Positions 7,157 to 13,929 are shown, counted from the stretch's first letter. The stretch is 13,936 bases of DNA from CAXYVC01 sp964292295 (GCA_964292295.1 CAXYVC010000068.1:1-13936); one strand, 5' to 3'. Numbers and translations: made by a program. Notes: a model not told the origin generated them from the sequence alone.

Positions 7157-8737
7157 ATGCGATCCCTGGCCCTGGCCCTTCTCCCGACCCTCCTGGCCGC
7201 CGCGCCCGCCCCCTTCGAGGCCGCCCGCCTCCGGGGCCAGGAACTGGCCCAGCGCATCCGCCTGGAGGAGGCCTGCGGAAGGCTGGCAGGCCAGCGCCCC
7301 TCCCCCCTCCTGGACCTCGGCCCGGAGCGCTGGACGGCCTACTTCCTGGACCCGGGCGCCCCCGAGGCCCCCAGGGCGTCCTTCGTCCTCGCCTGTCCGG
7401 CGGGCAAGCCCGAAGCCCTCGCGCCGCAGGCCGCCGGCCCCCTGCCGGCGCGCCTCTCCGCCCAGGCCCGCCTCCTGGCCGGCGTCCTGCGCCAGCTGGG
7501 CGCCGAGGCCCGGGAAGCCCATCTGGTGACCGTGCCCGAGCCGGATGGCGGCGCCTCCCTCTACCGCCTGCCCCGGCAGGAGGCGGGCTTCCTCGTCTTC
7601 GGGCGGGACTTCCGCCTGCGCGCCCTGCCCGGCGCCACGGCCTTCGAGCGCACCGTCTTCCACCACACCCTCTTCCGGGTCCCCCTGAAGGGGGCCGTGC
7701 CGACGGGAAGCCAGGCGACCGGCTTCGTCCACAACCACGTGAACCTGGCGGACCCCTGCGAGACGGACGTGGCCGCCGCCCTCCTGAACCCGGGTCTGGA
7801 CCTCGGCGTCCTTGGCCCAGGGGACAGCTATTTCACCTGCCACCGGGACGGACGCATCACCCAGGAGGCGAAGCCCGCGGGAAGCCCCAGCCCCGAAGGG
7901 ACGGGCGGCCCGGCCCCAACCGAGCGCATGAACGGGCTCTGCGCCCTGGCCTTCGGCGGGTCCGCCCTGGACCGCGAGAACACCTGGGTGGTCATGCCCT
8001 CCCGCGACGGGGACGCCAGCTACACCTACGTGTGCGTCTATCTGGACCTGGAGGCGGGCTTCACCTCCCAGCTGGGCGGGAGCTTCACCCTCGACGCTTC
8101 GGGGCGGGCCAAGGCCAGCGGCGACTGGCCCGCGGACAAGGCCTCCTTCAAGATCCGCCTGGAGCGGGACTTCCCCGCCGCGCCCATGCCTGAGGGCATC
8201 CGGAAGGACCTCGGCCTGGAAGCCGCCCCCGCCTTCCTGGCCGCCTACCGGGGCAACCCGTCCGATCCCCAGCAGCAGCTGCGCCGGGGCTGGCACCTGA
8301 ACCACGTGGGCGAATCCGCCCGGGCCCTGGCCACGCTGGAGCCCCTGTATGCCCGCCAGCCCGCCCTGCCGGGCCTCGCCTTCGAGGTGGCCTTCGCCCA
8401 CAACGCCCTCGGAGAGCAGGCGAAGGCGCTGCCCGTGCTGGAGGCGGCTTCGAAGCACAGTCCGCAGGATCCCTGGATCCTCCGGGAGCTGGCCTACACC
8501 TACCTGCACCTGCGCAAGGCCAAGGAGGCCGTGGCCACCTACCTGCGTGCGCTTCCCCTGGTGCCCGAGGACAACGCGCAGGAGCGCAGCGAGCAGGCCA
8601 TCAACCTGGCCCAGGCCTACGAGCTGCTGGGGGATGCGGCCAACCGGGACGCTTGGCTCGCCAAGGCCAAGGCCTGGGCGCCGGAGGGCTCTCCCGTGGC
8701 GGCCTTCTTCGCCCGCCAGCAGGCGGCCCCCAGGTAG
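7157..8737 (+). CDS. Secreted protein with a JAMM/MPN-like metal-site motif and C-terminal TPRs
   Basis: The product is 526 residues from the ATG at 7157, chosen because it begins a clean Sec signal (MRSLALALLPTLLAAA). Residues 20-360 are not a family I can name with certainty. However, EAGFLVFG (Glu142), then FVHNH (His192 and His194) and CETD (Cys201 to Asp204) reproduce the order and spacing of the JAMM/MPN+ zinc site (E, HxH, SxxD), with Cys in place of Ser. DSYFTCHRDGRI follows, as in DUF4329-like and Prok-JAB domains. If real, it would be a periplasmic metalloprotease-like or binding domain. Residues 370-510 are TPR-like (QLRRGWHLNHVGESARALAT; FEVAFAHNALGEQAKALPVL; ILRELAYTYLHLRKAKEAVA; QAINLAQAYELLGDAANRDA). 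It is followed 42 bases later by the lytic transglycosylase gene. The coding call is firm; the JAMM assignment is tentative. Confidence 0.85.
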   Translation: MRSLALALLPTLLAAAPAPFEAARLRGQELAQRIRLEEACGRLAGQRPSPLLDLGPERWTAYFLDPGAPEAPRASFVLACPAGKPEALAPQAAGPLPARLSAQARLLAGVLRQLGAEAREAHLVTVPEPDGGASLYRLPRQEAGFLVFGRDFRLRALPGATAFERTVFHHTLFRVPLKGAVPTGSQATGFVHNHVNLADPCETDVAAALLNPGLDLGVLGPGDSYFTCHRDGRITQEAKPAGSPSPEGTGGPAPTERMNGLCALAFGGSALDRENTWVVMPSRDGDASYTYVCVYLDLEAGFTSQLGGSFTLDASGRAKASGDWPADKASFKIRLERDFPAAPMPEGIRKDLGLEAAPAFLAAYRGNPSDPQQQLRRGWHLNHVGESARALATLEPLYARQPALPGLAFEVAFAHNALGEQAKALPVLEAASKHSPQDPWILRELAYTYLHLRKAKEAVATYLRALPLVPEDNAQERSEQAINLAQAYELLGDAANRDAWLAKAKAWAPEGSPVAAFFARQQAAPR

Positions 8738-8766
8738 CGGGCCGGCCGGGGGCCCATCCGCCGGCC

Positions 8767-8772
8767 TATACT
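8767..8772 (+). promoter_or_regulatory. -10 element of a probable leaderless transcript for the transglycosylase gene
   Basis: TATACT ends 7 bases before the ATG at 8780, so transcription would begin at or next to the start codon. No usable Shine-Dalgarno can fit, and the -35 region is a poor match. A GC-rich GGGCC/GGCCC hairpin (8739-8755) lies just upstream, after the previous stop codon. Confidence 0.45.
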
Positions 8773-8779
8773 CGTAGGG

Positions 8780-9661
8780 ATGCGCGCGTCCCTCCTCGCC
8801 CTGCCCCTCGCGGCCCTGGCCCTCGCGGCCGGGACACGCCCGGCGCCAGGGCAGAAGACCTACCTCTACACCTACTACGACCGCGCGGGGAACCTCGTGG
8901 TCAACAACCTGCCGCCCTCCTACATGCGCGGGCAGGGCCTGACCCTGAAGTCGGTGGGCGTGGGGCACGTGCGCCTGGCCATCTCGCGCACCGAGCTGGC
9001 GCGGGCGCTGAAGAGCCCGGAGCTCATCGCCCTGGTGGACGAGATCGCCACCGCCCAGGGGGTGGACCCCTTCCTGGCCCGGGCCATCATCCAGGCGGAG
9101 AGCGCCTTCAACTACCGCGCGCGCAGCCACGCCGGGGCCCTGGGCCTCATGCAGCTCATGCCCAAGACCGCCCAGCGCTTCGGGGTGCTGGACCCCTTCG
9201 ACCCGCGCCAGAACATCACCGGCGGCACCAAGTACCTCCGCTGGCTGCTGGACTACTACAAGCAGGACCACCGGAAGGTGATCGCCGCCTACAACGCCGG
9301 GGAGGGCGCGGTGGACCGCCACGGCGGCGTGCCCCCCTACGCGGAAACCCGGGCCTACGTGCCCAAGGTGATGGAGCTCTTCACCAAGCGCCTCGTGCAG
9401 GCGGACCCGAAGGCCAAGGGGGGCATGGACGCCCTGAAGAAGGGCCGCGGGGGCTTCAAGGTGGAGGAGCAGCCCGTGGCCTCCCCCGCGCGCACCCGTC
9501 CCCAGGCCCCCGCCCAGCTGGCCGAGGCACGCCCCGAGCCCGTGCGCTCCAGGCCCATCTACCACTGGGTGGACGCGCAAGGCCGCACCCAGATCAGCGA
9601 CCAGCCCCCCCCCCGGGGCGCCCGGGGCGTGAAGGTCTACACCGGCGAGCGCGAGGACTGA
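8780..9661 (+). CDS. Lytic transglycosylase (SLT domain) flanked by two DUF4124-like modules
   Basis: The product is 293 residues and exported (MRASLLALPLAALALAAG, cleavage either near residue 17 or at APG before Gln25). The SLT domain covers about 85-205. It has catalytic Glu107 in IIQAESAFNYRARS, GALGLMQLMP (119-128), the AYNAG motif (170-174) and YVPKV (193-197). Such enzymes cleave the MurNAc-GlcNAc bond of peptidoglycan, leaving 1,6-anhydroMurNAc. Residues 27-57 (YLYTYYDRAGNLVVNNLPP) and 259-287 (PIYHWVDAQGRTQISDQPPP) both resemble the short DUF4124 module, so the catalytic domain is bracketed by two copies. A Pro/Ala/Arg-rich linker (about 225-257) joins the last one. The start codon has no Shine-Dalgarno and a TATACT box 7 bases ahead. 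It is convergent with the HPt gene, 25 bases apart. The exact MltC/Slt subfamily is not decided. Confidence 0.92.
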   Translation: MRASLLALPLAALALAAGTRPAPGQKTYLYTYYDRAGNLVVNNLPPSYMRGQGLTLKSVGVGHVRLAISRTELARALKSPELIALVDEIATAQGVDPFLARAIIQAESAFNYRARSHAGALGLMQLMPKTAQRFGVLDPFDPRQNITGGTKYLRWLLDYYKQDHRKVIAAYNAGEGAVDRHGGVPPYAETRAYVPKVMELFTKRLVQADPKAKGGMDALKKGRGGFKVEEQPVASPARTRPQAPAQLAEARPEPVRSRPIYHWVDAQGRTQISDQPPPRGARGVKVYTGERED

Positions 9662-9686
9662 CCCCAGGGTTTTCGAGAGGGCCCCT

Positions 9687-10097
9687 TCAGCCCTGCGCCT
9701 CCCGCGGGGCGAGGAAGGCCTGGAGGGCCGCGCAGGCCTCCTGGAACTCCGCCTTCAGGCGCTCGAACAGTTCCTGCCCCTCCAGGGGCCCCTCCCCCAG
9801 GCGCGCCAGGGACTCCAGGGCCTGGGCGGTCACCCGCAGGCGCGAGGCGCCCATGGTGCTGGCCGCGCCCTTGATGGCGTGGGCGGTGTCGCCCACCTCG
9901 TCCCGCCGCTGACGGGCGAGGCCGCGCTCCAGCGCCGCGAGGCGCGGGGGCGTGTCGTCCTGGAAGATCTGCGCCATCTCCCCGAGCAGGCCCAGGGCAC
10001 CGTCATCCAGCGCCAGCAGCTGCTCCAGGGTGGCGGGGTCGAGGACCTCGGGCCGCGCGGCGGCGGCCTCGGAGGCGTGAGGGGTCGGCTCGGACAT
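9687..10097 (-). CDS. Orphan HPt phosphotransfer protein
   Basis: The 136-residue product is cytoplasmic and consists of a disordered N-terminus (1-18) and one histidine phosphotransfer (HPt) four-helix bundle (about 20-130). The phosphoacceptor is His73 within DTAHAIKGAASTMGA, the diagnostic HPt signature (AHxLKGxxxxxG). HPt proteins shuttle phosphate between response regulator receiver domains in multistep phosphorelays. No kinase, receiver or regulator gene is in the window, so its partners are encoded elsewhere. The start is supported by an AGGAG Shine-Dalgarno (plus-strand 10104-10108) 6 bases from the ATG. A weak promoter may be TTCCAA/TAGGCT in the 71-base gap shared with the divergent small gene at 10169. 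Confidence 0.92.
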   Translation of the reverse strand: MSEPTPHASEAAAARPEVLDPATLEQLLALDDGALGLLGEMAQIFQDDTPPRLAALERGLARQRRDEVGDTAHAIKGAASTMGASRLRVTAQALESLARLGEGPLEGQELFERLKAEFQEACAALQAFLAPREAQG

Positions 10098-10155
10098 CGC
10101 AGGCTCCTGCGGGGTGGATCACTCCAAAGCCTACCCCCATCAACCGCGACCTTGG

Positions 10156-10161
10156 AATAAT
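10156..10161 (+). promoter_or_regulatory. -10-like element of a probable leaderless transcript
   Basis: AATAAT ends 7 bases before the ATG at 10169, exactly the same spacing as the TATACT box before 8780. No Shine-Dalgarno precedes this ATG. The -35 region is a poor match. Confidence 0.35.
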
Positions 10162-10168
10162 CCTTTCC

Positions 10169-10624
10169 ATGGACACGCCCACCGCCGCCGACGCCGCCCT
10201 CGAGCTCCTCTTCAAGAAGCTGCACCCCCTGCTGGAGGACACGGCCCACGCCCTGGCCACCGGCGCCCCCCGGGAGGAGCTGGAGAAGCTCCACGCCCGC
10301 CTCCAGCGGGCCCGGGAGCGGGCGGTGGTGGTGCTGGAGGGCCTGGCCCTCACCTGTCCCACGGAGGAGCTGGCCGATCTCCTGGAAGAACTCGCGGGCA
10401 ACCTCTCGCCGGTGGGCGAGGGGTTCCAGGACGCCCTCGTGCTCACCCAGCTCTGCCTGGAGCAGGCGCCGGAGGATCTGCTGCCCTTCGCCCAGGCCGA
10501 AGGCAGCTGGATGACCCGCCTGCGGGCTTTCCAGACACGCCTGGCGGAGCCCGCCTTCCAGGCCAAGGCGCGCTGGGTGGCGGTGGACCCCGAACTCGGG
10601 GAGGAGGCGGACGCGGAGGACTGA
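10169..10624 (+). CDS. Small acidic helical protein of unknown function
   Basis: The product is 151 residues with no signal peptide or membrane segment, so it is probably cytoplasmic. It is Leu/Ala/Glu-rich and predicted mostly helical: amphipathic segments at about 8-30, 35-60 (REELEKLHARLQRARERAVV) and 65-80 (TEELADLLEELAGNL), and an acidic tail ending EEADAED. I recognise no family. It is divergent from the HPt gene across a 71-base gap; a regulatory or partner link between the two is possible but unsupported. Strong G/C third-position bias supports coding. The start ATG lacks a Shine-Dalgarno and sits 7 bases after an AATAAT box, and there is no alternative Met nearby. The next gene begins 41 bases downstream. 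Confidence 0.8.
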   Translation: MDTPTAADAALELLFKKLHPLLEDTAHALATGAPREELEKLHARLQRARERAVVVLEGLALTCPTEELADLLEELAGNLSPVGEGFQDALVLTQLCLEQAPEDLLPFAQAEGSWMTRLRAFQTRLAEPAFQAKARWVAVDPELGEEADAED

Positions 10625-10640
10625 GCCCGGGCAACCACAC

Positions 10641-10646
10641 TAGAAT
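10641..10646 (+). promoter_or_regulatory. -10 element for the membrane protein/EnvC-like pair
   Basis: TAGAAT is followed by a GGAG Shine-Dalgarno at 10655-10658 and the ATG at 10666. AGGACT, 18 bases upstream, is a partial -35 match. The leader would be only about 13 bases. Confidence 0.4.
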
Positions 10647-10665
10647 CGAGCCACGGAGTCTCGCC

Positions 10666-11433
10666 ATGGATCGTTTCGGAAGCTCGCGCCTGCGCATCGT
10701 ATGGACCCTCGCCAGCCTGCTGCTCGCGGGGCTGGCCCTGGGGGCCATCCAGGGCTTCGGCGGGGACGGCAGCCAGCTGGTGGTCTTCGGCACGGGCATC
10801 CCCCTGGGCTTCCAGGAGGCCAAGCCCTTCGTCACGGACAACCTCGCGCGCCTGGTCTACACCCTGGTGCCGAGCATCCTGCTGCTGGGCGGCTTCCTTC
10901 CCGTGACCGACTGGGCCTGCGGCGGCAGCCGCGGCGAGCGCATGAAGGGCCTGCTGCTGGGTTCCGGCCTGGCCTTCCTCCACGGGCTCTTCCTGAGCCA
11001 GGTGGCCCTGCTGCCCGTGCTGGCGGCGGCCTTCCGCCTGCTGGGAAGCCCCTTCGACGCGAGCCTCCTGCGCGCGGACCTGAACGCCGTGATGCTGGGC
11101 CTGCAGCTCCTCCTGTGGACCGTGGCCCTGGCGCAGCTGATCAAGAGCAACCGGGGCCTGGCCCTGCTCTTCGCCTACGGGCTGGCGGAACTGGGCAAGC
11201 TGCTGGCCTGGTTCGGCGAGTTCGGCCAGGACCTGGAGGCCCCGAAGGTCGTGGTGAAGACGGCCGCCTTCCTGGGCCACCTCTTCCCCACCGCCCAGGT
11301 GCCCAGCGACCCCTTCGCCTGGACGGCCCTGCCCCTGGCCCTGGGCGGACCGCTCCTCCTGGGCGCCCTCCTCCTCTTCCTGCCCGGCAAGGCCGCCAAG
11401 TCCGCCAAGTCCGCAAAGCGGAGCAAGGCTTGA
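10666..11433 (+). CDS. Polytopic inner-membrane protein of unknown function
   Basis: The product is 255 residues. GGAG at 10655-10658 sets the start, 7 bases before the ATG. Hydrophobic segments at about 10-31, 62-80, 94-126 (long enough for one or two helices), 139-159, 163-183 and 217-240 give six or seven transmembrane helices. The tail is short, very basic and repetitive (KAAKSAKSAKRSKA), likely cytoplasmic by the positive-inside rule. I recognise no family. In particular it lacks the single large periplasmic loop and four-helix layout of FtsX, the usual partner of EnvC-type activators. Its stop codon TGA overlaps the TTG start of the EnvC-like gene, so the two are translationally coupled and may act together in envelope growth or division; that is inference from context. 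Confidence 0.82.
   Translation: MDRFGSSRLRIVWTLASLLLAGLALGAIQGFGGDGSQLVVFGTGIPLGFQEAKPFVTDNLARLVYTLVPSILLLGGFLPVTDWACGGSRGERMKGLLLGSGLAFLHGLFLSQVALLPVLAAAFRLLGSPFDASLLRADLNAVMLGLQLLLWTVALAQLIKSNRGLALLFAYGLAELGKLLAWFGEFGQDLEAPKVVVKTAAFLGHLFPTAQVPSDPFAWTALPLALGGPLLLGALLLFLPGKAAKSAKSAKRSKA
11392..11418 (+). repeat. Three 9-bp tandem units encoding the basic tail of the membrane protein
   Basis: GCCGCCAAG, TCCGCCAAG and TCCGCAAAG lie head to tail and encode the AAK-SAK-SAK tail. It is an in-frame microsatellite-like repeat, so unit number could vary between strains without disrupting the frame. Confidence 0.7.
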
Positions 11434-12575
11434 AGCGAACCCTCGCCCTGGGCCTCGCCTGCGGCCTGGCCCTCGGCCTGGACGCCCAGGAGGATCCCGC
11501 CCGGCTCCAGCGGCGCCTGTCGGAAGTCCAGGCGCGCCTGGCCCAGGTGGACCAGCAGCTCGGCGCCCTGAAGAAGCGCCGCAAGGGCGTGCTGGTGGAG
11601 CTGCAGGGCATCAGCCTGCAGGCCGACCGCGCGCGCGCGCAGGCGGAGGGCGCGCGGCTGCGCCAGGACGAGACCCGCAGCGAAGTCCAGCGCATCACCC
11701 AGCGCAAGCAGGACATCCACCAGCGCATCGCCCAGCTCCGCGCCGAGGTGCGCCGGCAGGTGCGCTGGATGCAGGCCCTCGGCCCCTGGGGGGGCCTGGG
11801 TTTCTTTCCCAGCCTCACCGACTTCCAGGACTTCCTGGTGAAGGGGCGCTACCTAGCCTACTGGCGCCAGCGCCAGCGCCGGCGCCTCGACCAGGTGCAG
11901 TCACTCCAGCGCGACCTCGCCCTGCGGGAGCAGGAGCTCCAGGCGGCCCTCCAGCGCCTGGCCCAGGAGGAGCGGGAGGCCGCCCAGCTCCAGGCCACGC
12001 TGCGCCTGAGCGAGGAACGCCTCCAGGGCTTCCTGGACGGACTGCGCCAGGACGAGAGCCGCCAGAAGGCGGTGCAGTCCGAGCTGGCGGAGGAGGCCCT
12101 CCAGCTGGAGCGCATGCTCGCGGGCCTGCTGGGCAAGGCGCGCCCTGACGCCTTCGAGGCCCGCACAAGCTTCGCCTCCCTCCGGGGCCAGCTCCCGCGC
12201 CCCGTGGAAGGCAGCCTCGCCCAGGGCTTCGGCGAGCACCTGCACCCCCGCTTCCGCACGAAGACCGTCCAGAGCGGCGTGCTCGTCGCCACCGACGGGG
12301 GCGCGCCCGTGCACGCGGTGGCCGAGGGGCGGGTGGTCTTCGCCGAGTCGTACCAGAGCTACGGCCCCATGGTCATCCTCGATCACGGCGGCGGCTACTT
12401 TACCCTCTACACCCACCTGCGCGCCTTCCAGGTGTCCAAGGGCGCCGCCGTCCACCCGGGCCAGCAGATCGGGAATGCCGGCGACACCCTGGAGGGCCCC
12501 CGCCTCGGCTTCGAGGTGCGCCTCCAGGCCCAGCCGCAGGATCCTCAAAAGTGGTTGAAACAGCGCTATCGGTGA
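11430..12575 (+). CDS. EnvC-like murein hydrolase activator (coiled coil plus degenerate LytM/M23 domain)
   Basis: The product is 381 residues, starting at a TTG (11430) that overlaps the upstream stop as TTGA. GGAG at 11420-11423 lies 6 bases before it, and translation from there begins with a good signal (MKRTLALGLACGLALGLDA, then Gln20). Residues 22-112 and 145-235 are long coiled coils separated by a break (about 113-144, GPWGGLGFFPSLTDFQDFL). This is the EnvC layout, in which the break includes the regulatory region. Residues 255-378 are a LytM/M23 fold that ends DPQKWL like EnvC. The zinc ligands are largely lost: the usual HxGxD position reads QSGVLVAT, HLHFE reads RLGFE, and only His329 of YTHL remains. 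It therefore probably does not cut peptidoglycan but activates amidases at the division site. It is coupled to the preceding membrane protein. Confidence 0.9.
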   Translation: MKRTLALGLACGLALGLDAQEDPARLQRRLSEVQARLAQVDQQLGALKKRRKGVLVELQGISLQADRARAQAEGARLRQDETRSEVQRITQRKQDIHQRIAQLRAEVRRQVRWMQALGPWGGLGFFPSLTDFQDFLVKGRYLAYWRQRQRRRLDQVQSLQRDLALREQELQAALQRLAQEEREAAQLQATLRLSEERLQGFLDGLRQDESRQKAVQSELAEEALQLERMLAGLLGKARPDAFEARTSFASLRGQLPRPVEGSLAQGFGEHLHPRFRTKTVQSGVLVATDGGAPVHAVAEGRVVFAESYQSYGPMVILDHGGGYFTLYTHLRAFQVSKGAAVHPGQQIGNAGDTLEGPRLGFEVRLQAQPQDPQKWLKQRYR

Positions 12576-12606
12576 AGAGGCTCCGGGACCGTGGACCCAC
12601 CCGTCG

Positions 12607-12612
12607 TATGCT
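12607..12612 (+). promoter_or_regulatory. -10 element for the exported protein at 12640
   Basis: TATGCT is followed by GGAAGG at 12626-12631 and the GTG start at 12640, giving a leader of about 20 bases. No good -35 is visible. Confidence 0.35.
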
Positions 12613-12639
12613 GGGCCCACCCTGCGGAAGGCCTGCCCC

Positions 12640-13341
12640 GTGAAGCCCCTGTTTCTGCTCCTCCTTGCCCTGCCCCTCCATCCCCAGACGCCCCCCAAGC
12701 CGGGCAAGACGCTGGACGTCCAGGAAGCCCCCAGGAGCAGGGCCGAGCTGGAACGCGCACGGAAGGCCAGGGCCCGCCTCGAGGCCCTCAAGCGGGCCAG
12801 GGCCGCGGAGCTCGCCCGGGCCTATGCCCAGGAGCAGCAGCGCCAGGCAGCCCTGAAGACGGCCAAGGCCCCCACCACCGGCGTGCTCGTGCTGGGCGGC
12901 CCCGCGCCCTCCGCCCCAACGGCACCCGCCGCGCCGGTCACCTCCCCCATCCATACCCCGCGCAGCCCCGAGGAAGTGCTGGCAACCCTGCGAGCCCTCG
13001 CTCTTCCCAAGGATCCGGATGGAGCCCGTTGGGAGGTGATCTCCTTCGACGGCCGCACCCTCGTCCTGGACCAGACCGGGGGCAACTACCGGAAGCGCTT
13101 CCGCATCCCCCTCGCGGAGGTGGATCTCAAGCCCTCGCAGAGATACATCGCGGGCGCCTGGCGCGATCTCGACGCCATCGCCTTGGAATCCCGGAAGTGG
13201 CAGATCCCGGTCACCACCTTCTACACCGCCGGTGAGGTCTCCGAGCGCGAGGACCACCTCGTCATCCTGCCCATCCGCCATGCCAGAGCCGTCGTGGAGC
13301 TGCTGAAACGGTACCTGGCCCAGGCCACCGCGAAGCCCTAA
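12640..13341 (+). CDS. Exported protein of unknown function with N-terminal coiled coil
   Basis: The product is 233 residues from a GTG start, chosen because GGAAGG sits 8 bases ahead and the reading begins with a signal peptide (MKPLFLLLLALPLHP, then Gln16). Residues 32-76 are a highly charged Arg/Ala/Glu helix, probably a coiled coil (AELERARKARARLEALKRAR). Residues 77-110 form a Pro/Ala/Thr-rich linker, and residues 111-233 form a compact alpha/beta domain (WEVISFDGRTLVLDQTG, then AGAWRDLDAIALESRKWQIP). No family or catalytic motif is recognised. It follows the EnvC-like gene by 64 bases and precedes another exported unknown by 23 bases, so it may belong to the same envelope group, but the TATGCT box suggests its own promoter. 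Confidence 0.82.
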   Translation: MKPLFLLLLALPLHPQTPPKPGKTLDVQEAPRSRAELERARKARARLEALKRARAAELARAYAQEQQRQAALKTAKAPTTGVLVLGGPAPSAPTAPAAPVTSPIHTPRSPEEVLATLRALALPKDPDGARWEVISFDGRTLVLDQTGGNYRKRFRIPLAEVDLKPSQRYIAGAWRDLDAIALESRKWQIPVTTFYTAGEVSEREDHLVILPIRHARAVVELLKRYLAQATAKP

Positions 13342-13364
13342 GCCGACCCTCGAGGGAACCGCCC

Positions 13365-13880
13365 ATGCCCTGTTCCGCCCACCTCGCCCTCCTGCTCGCC
13401 CTCGGTCCGGGCCCGGATGCTCCCGCACCCACGCCGCCGGCCGCCTACTTCGAGCTGGTGGCCCTCTCCCAGCTCCTCCGGGAATCCGAGGGGGGGCCCC
13501 GCAGCGGCTTCTACCTGCAGCTCACGAACACGTGCCCGAACCCCATCCGCATCCTCCAGCACGTTCCGGAGGAATCCGACGCGTTCGGCCCGAAGGGGGA
13601 CGCCGCCGAGCCCGCCTACTTCAGCGGCTGGCTGGTGCTGAAACCCGGGGAGACCCGGCAGGTGTTCGTGCCGCGGCAGCTCCCCCGGACGTACTACCTG
13701 CGGGTCGTGGAAGAGGGCCATCGGCACGCCTGGGACGGCTCCCGGAACGTCGAGGTGCCCGTGGAGCTGGAGCGGCGCTCCCTCTCCTTCAAGGCCTACG
13801 ATGCCCTGGCCACCTGCCGGGAGGAGAACGGCGTGGTGGTGTGCACCCACACCTTCCGGTGCGGCCCCAAGGCGCCCTGA
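13365..13880 (+). CDS. Exported protein of unknown function, beta-rich
   Basis: The product is 171 residues. GAGGGA at 13352-13357, 7 bases before the ATG, supports the start. The N-terminus (MPCSAHLALLLALGPGPDAPA) is a short signal peptide. The rest alternates beta-like stretches (GFYLQLTNTCPNPIRILQHV, FSGWLVLKPGETRQVFVPRQ, TYYLRVVEEG), resembling a single Ig-like or copper-chaperone-like sandwich, though I cannot name the family. Cysteines at TNTC, ATC, VVC and FRC could form disulfides in the periplasm. It lies 23 bases after the previous exported gene, which suggests cotranscription. A terminator-like hairpin follows at 13909-13929. Confidence 0.78.
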   Translation: MPCSAHLALLLALGPGPDAPAPTPPAAYFELVALSQLLRESEGGPRSGFYLQLTNTCPNPIRILQHVPEESDAFGPKGDAAEPAYFSGWLVLKPGETRQVFVPRQLPRTYYLRVVEEGHRHAWDGSRNVEVPVELERRSLSFKAYDALATCREENGVVVCTHTFRCGPKAP

Positions 13881-13908
13881 GCCCGCATTGTGCATGTATG
13901 TTCTTCCC

Positions 13909-13929
13909 ACCCCGCTGAAGGGGTCTTTG
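13909..13929 (+). terminator. Short terminator-like hairpin near the right edge
   Basis: ACCCC (13909-13913), loop GCTGAA and GGGGT (13920-13924) form a 5-bp stem, followed by CTTTG. The stem is short and the T-run weak, but it lies 28 bases after the last stop codon with nothing coding between. Confidence 0.4.

Noticed and set aside
7727..7768. RadC-type DNA repair protein from the HNH and downstream Asp pattern
   Set aside because: The protein is exported, has TPRs and lacks the RadC N-terminal helix-hairpin-helix; only the metal-site pattern is shared.
8739..8755. GGGCC/GGCCC hairpin as an intrinsic terminator after the 7157 gene
   Set aside because: No T-run follows, and the GGCCGGCC palindrome is expected by chance in DNA this GC-rich.
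7145..9580. An 811-codon open frame antisense to the TPR/JAMM-like and transglycosylase genes
   Set aside because: It is a Gly/Gln/His/Val-rich shadow typical of GC-rich DNA, with no domain, while the plus-strand genes carry signal peptides and clear motifs.
10666..11433. Membrane protein as FtsX of an FtsEX-EnvC system
   Set aside because: It has six or seven helices and no large periplasmic loop, and no FtsE ATPase gene is nearby.
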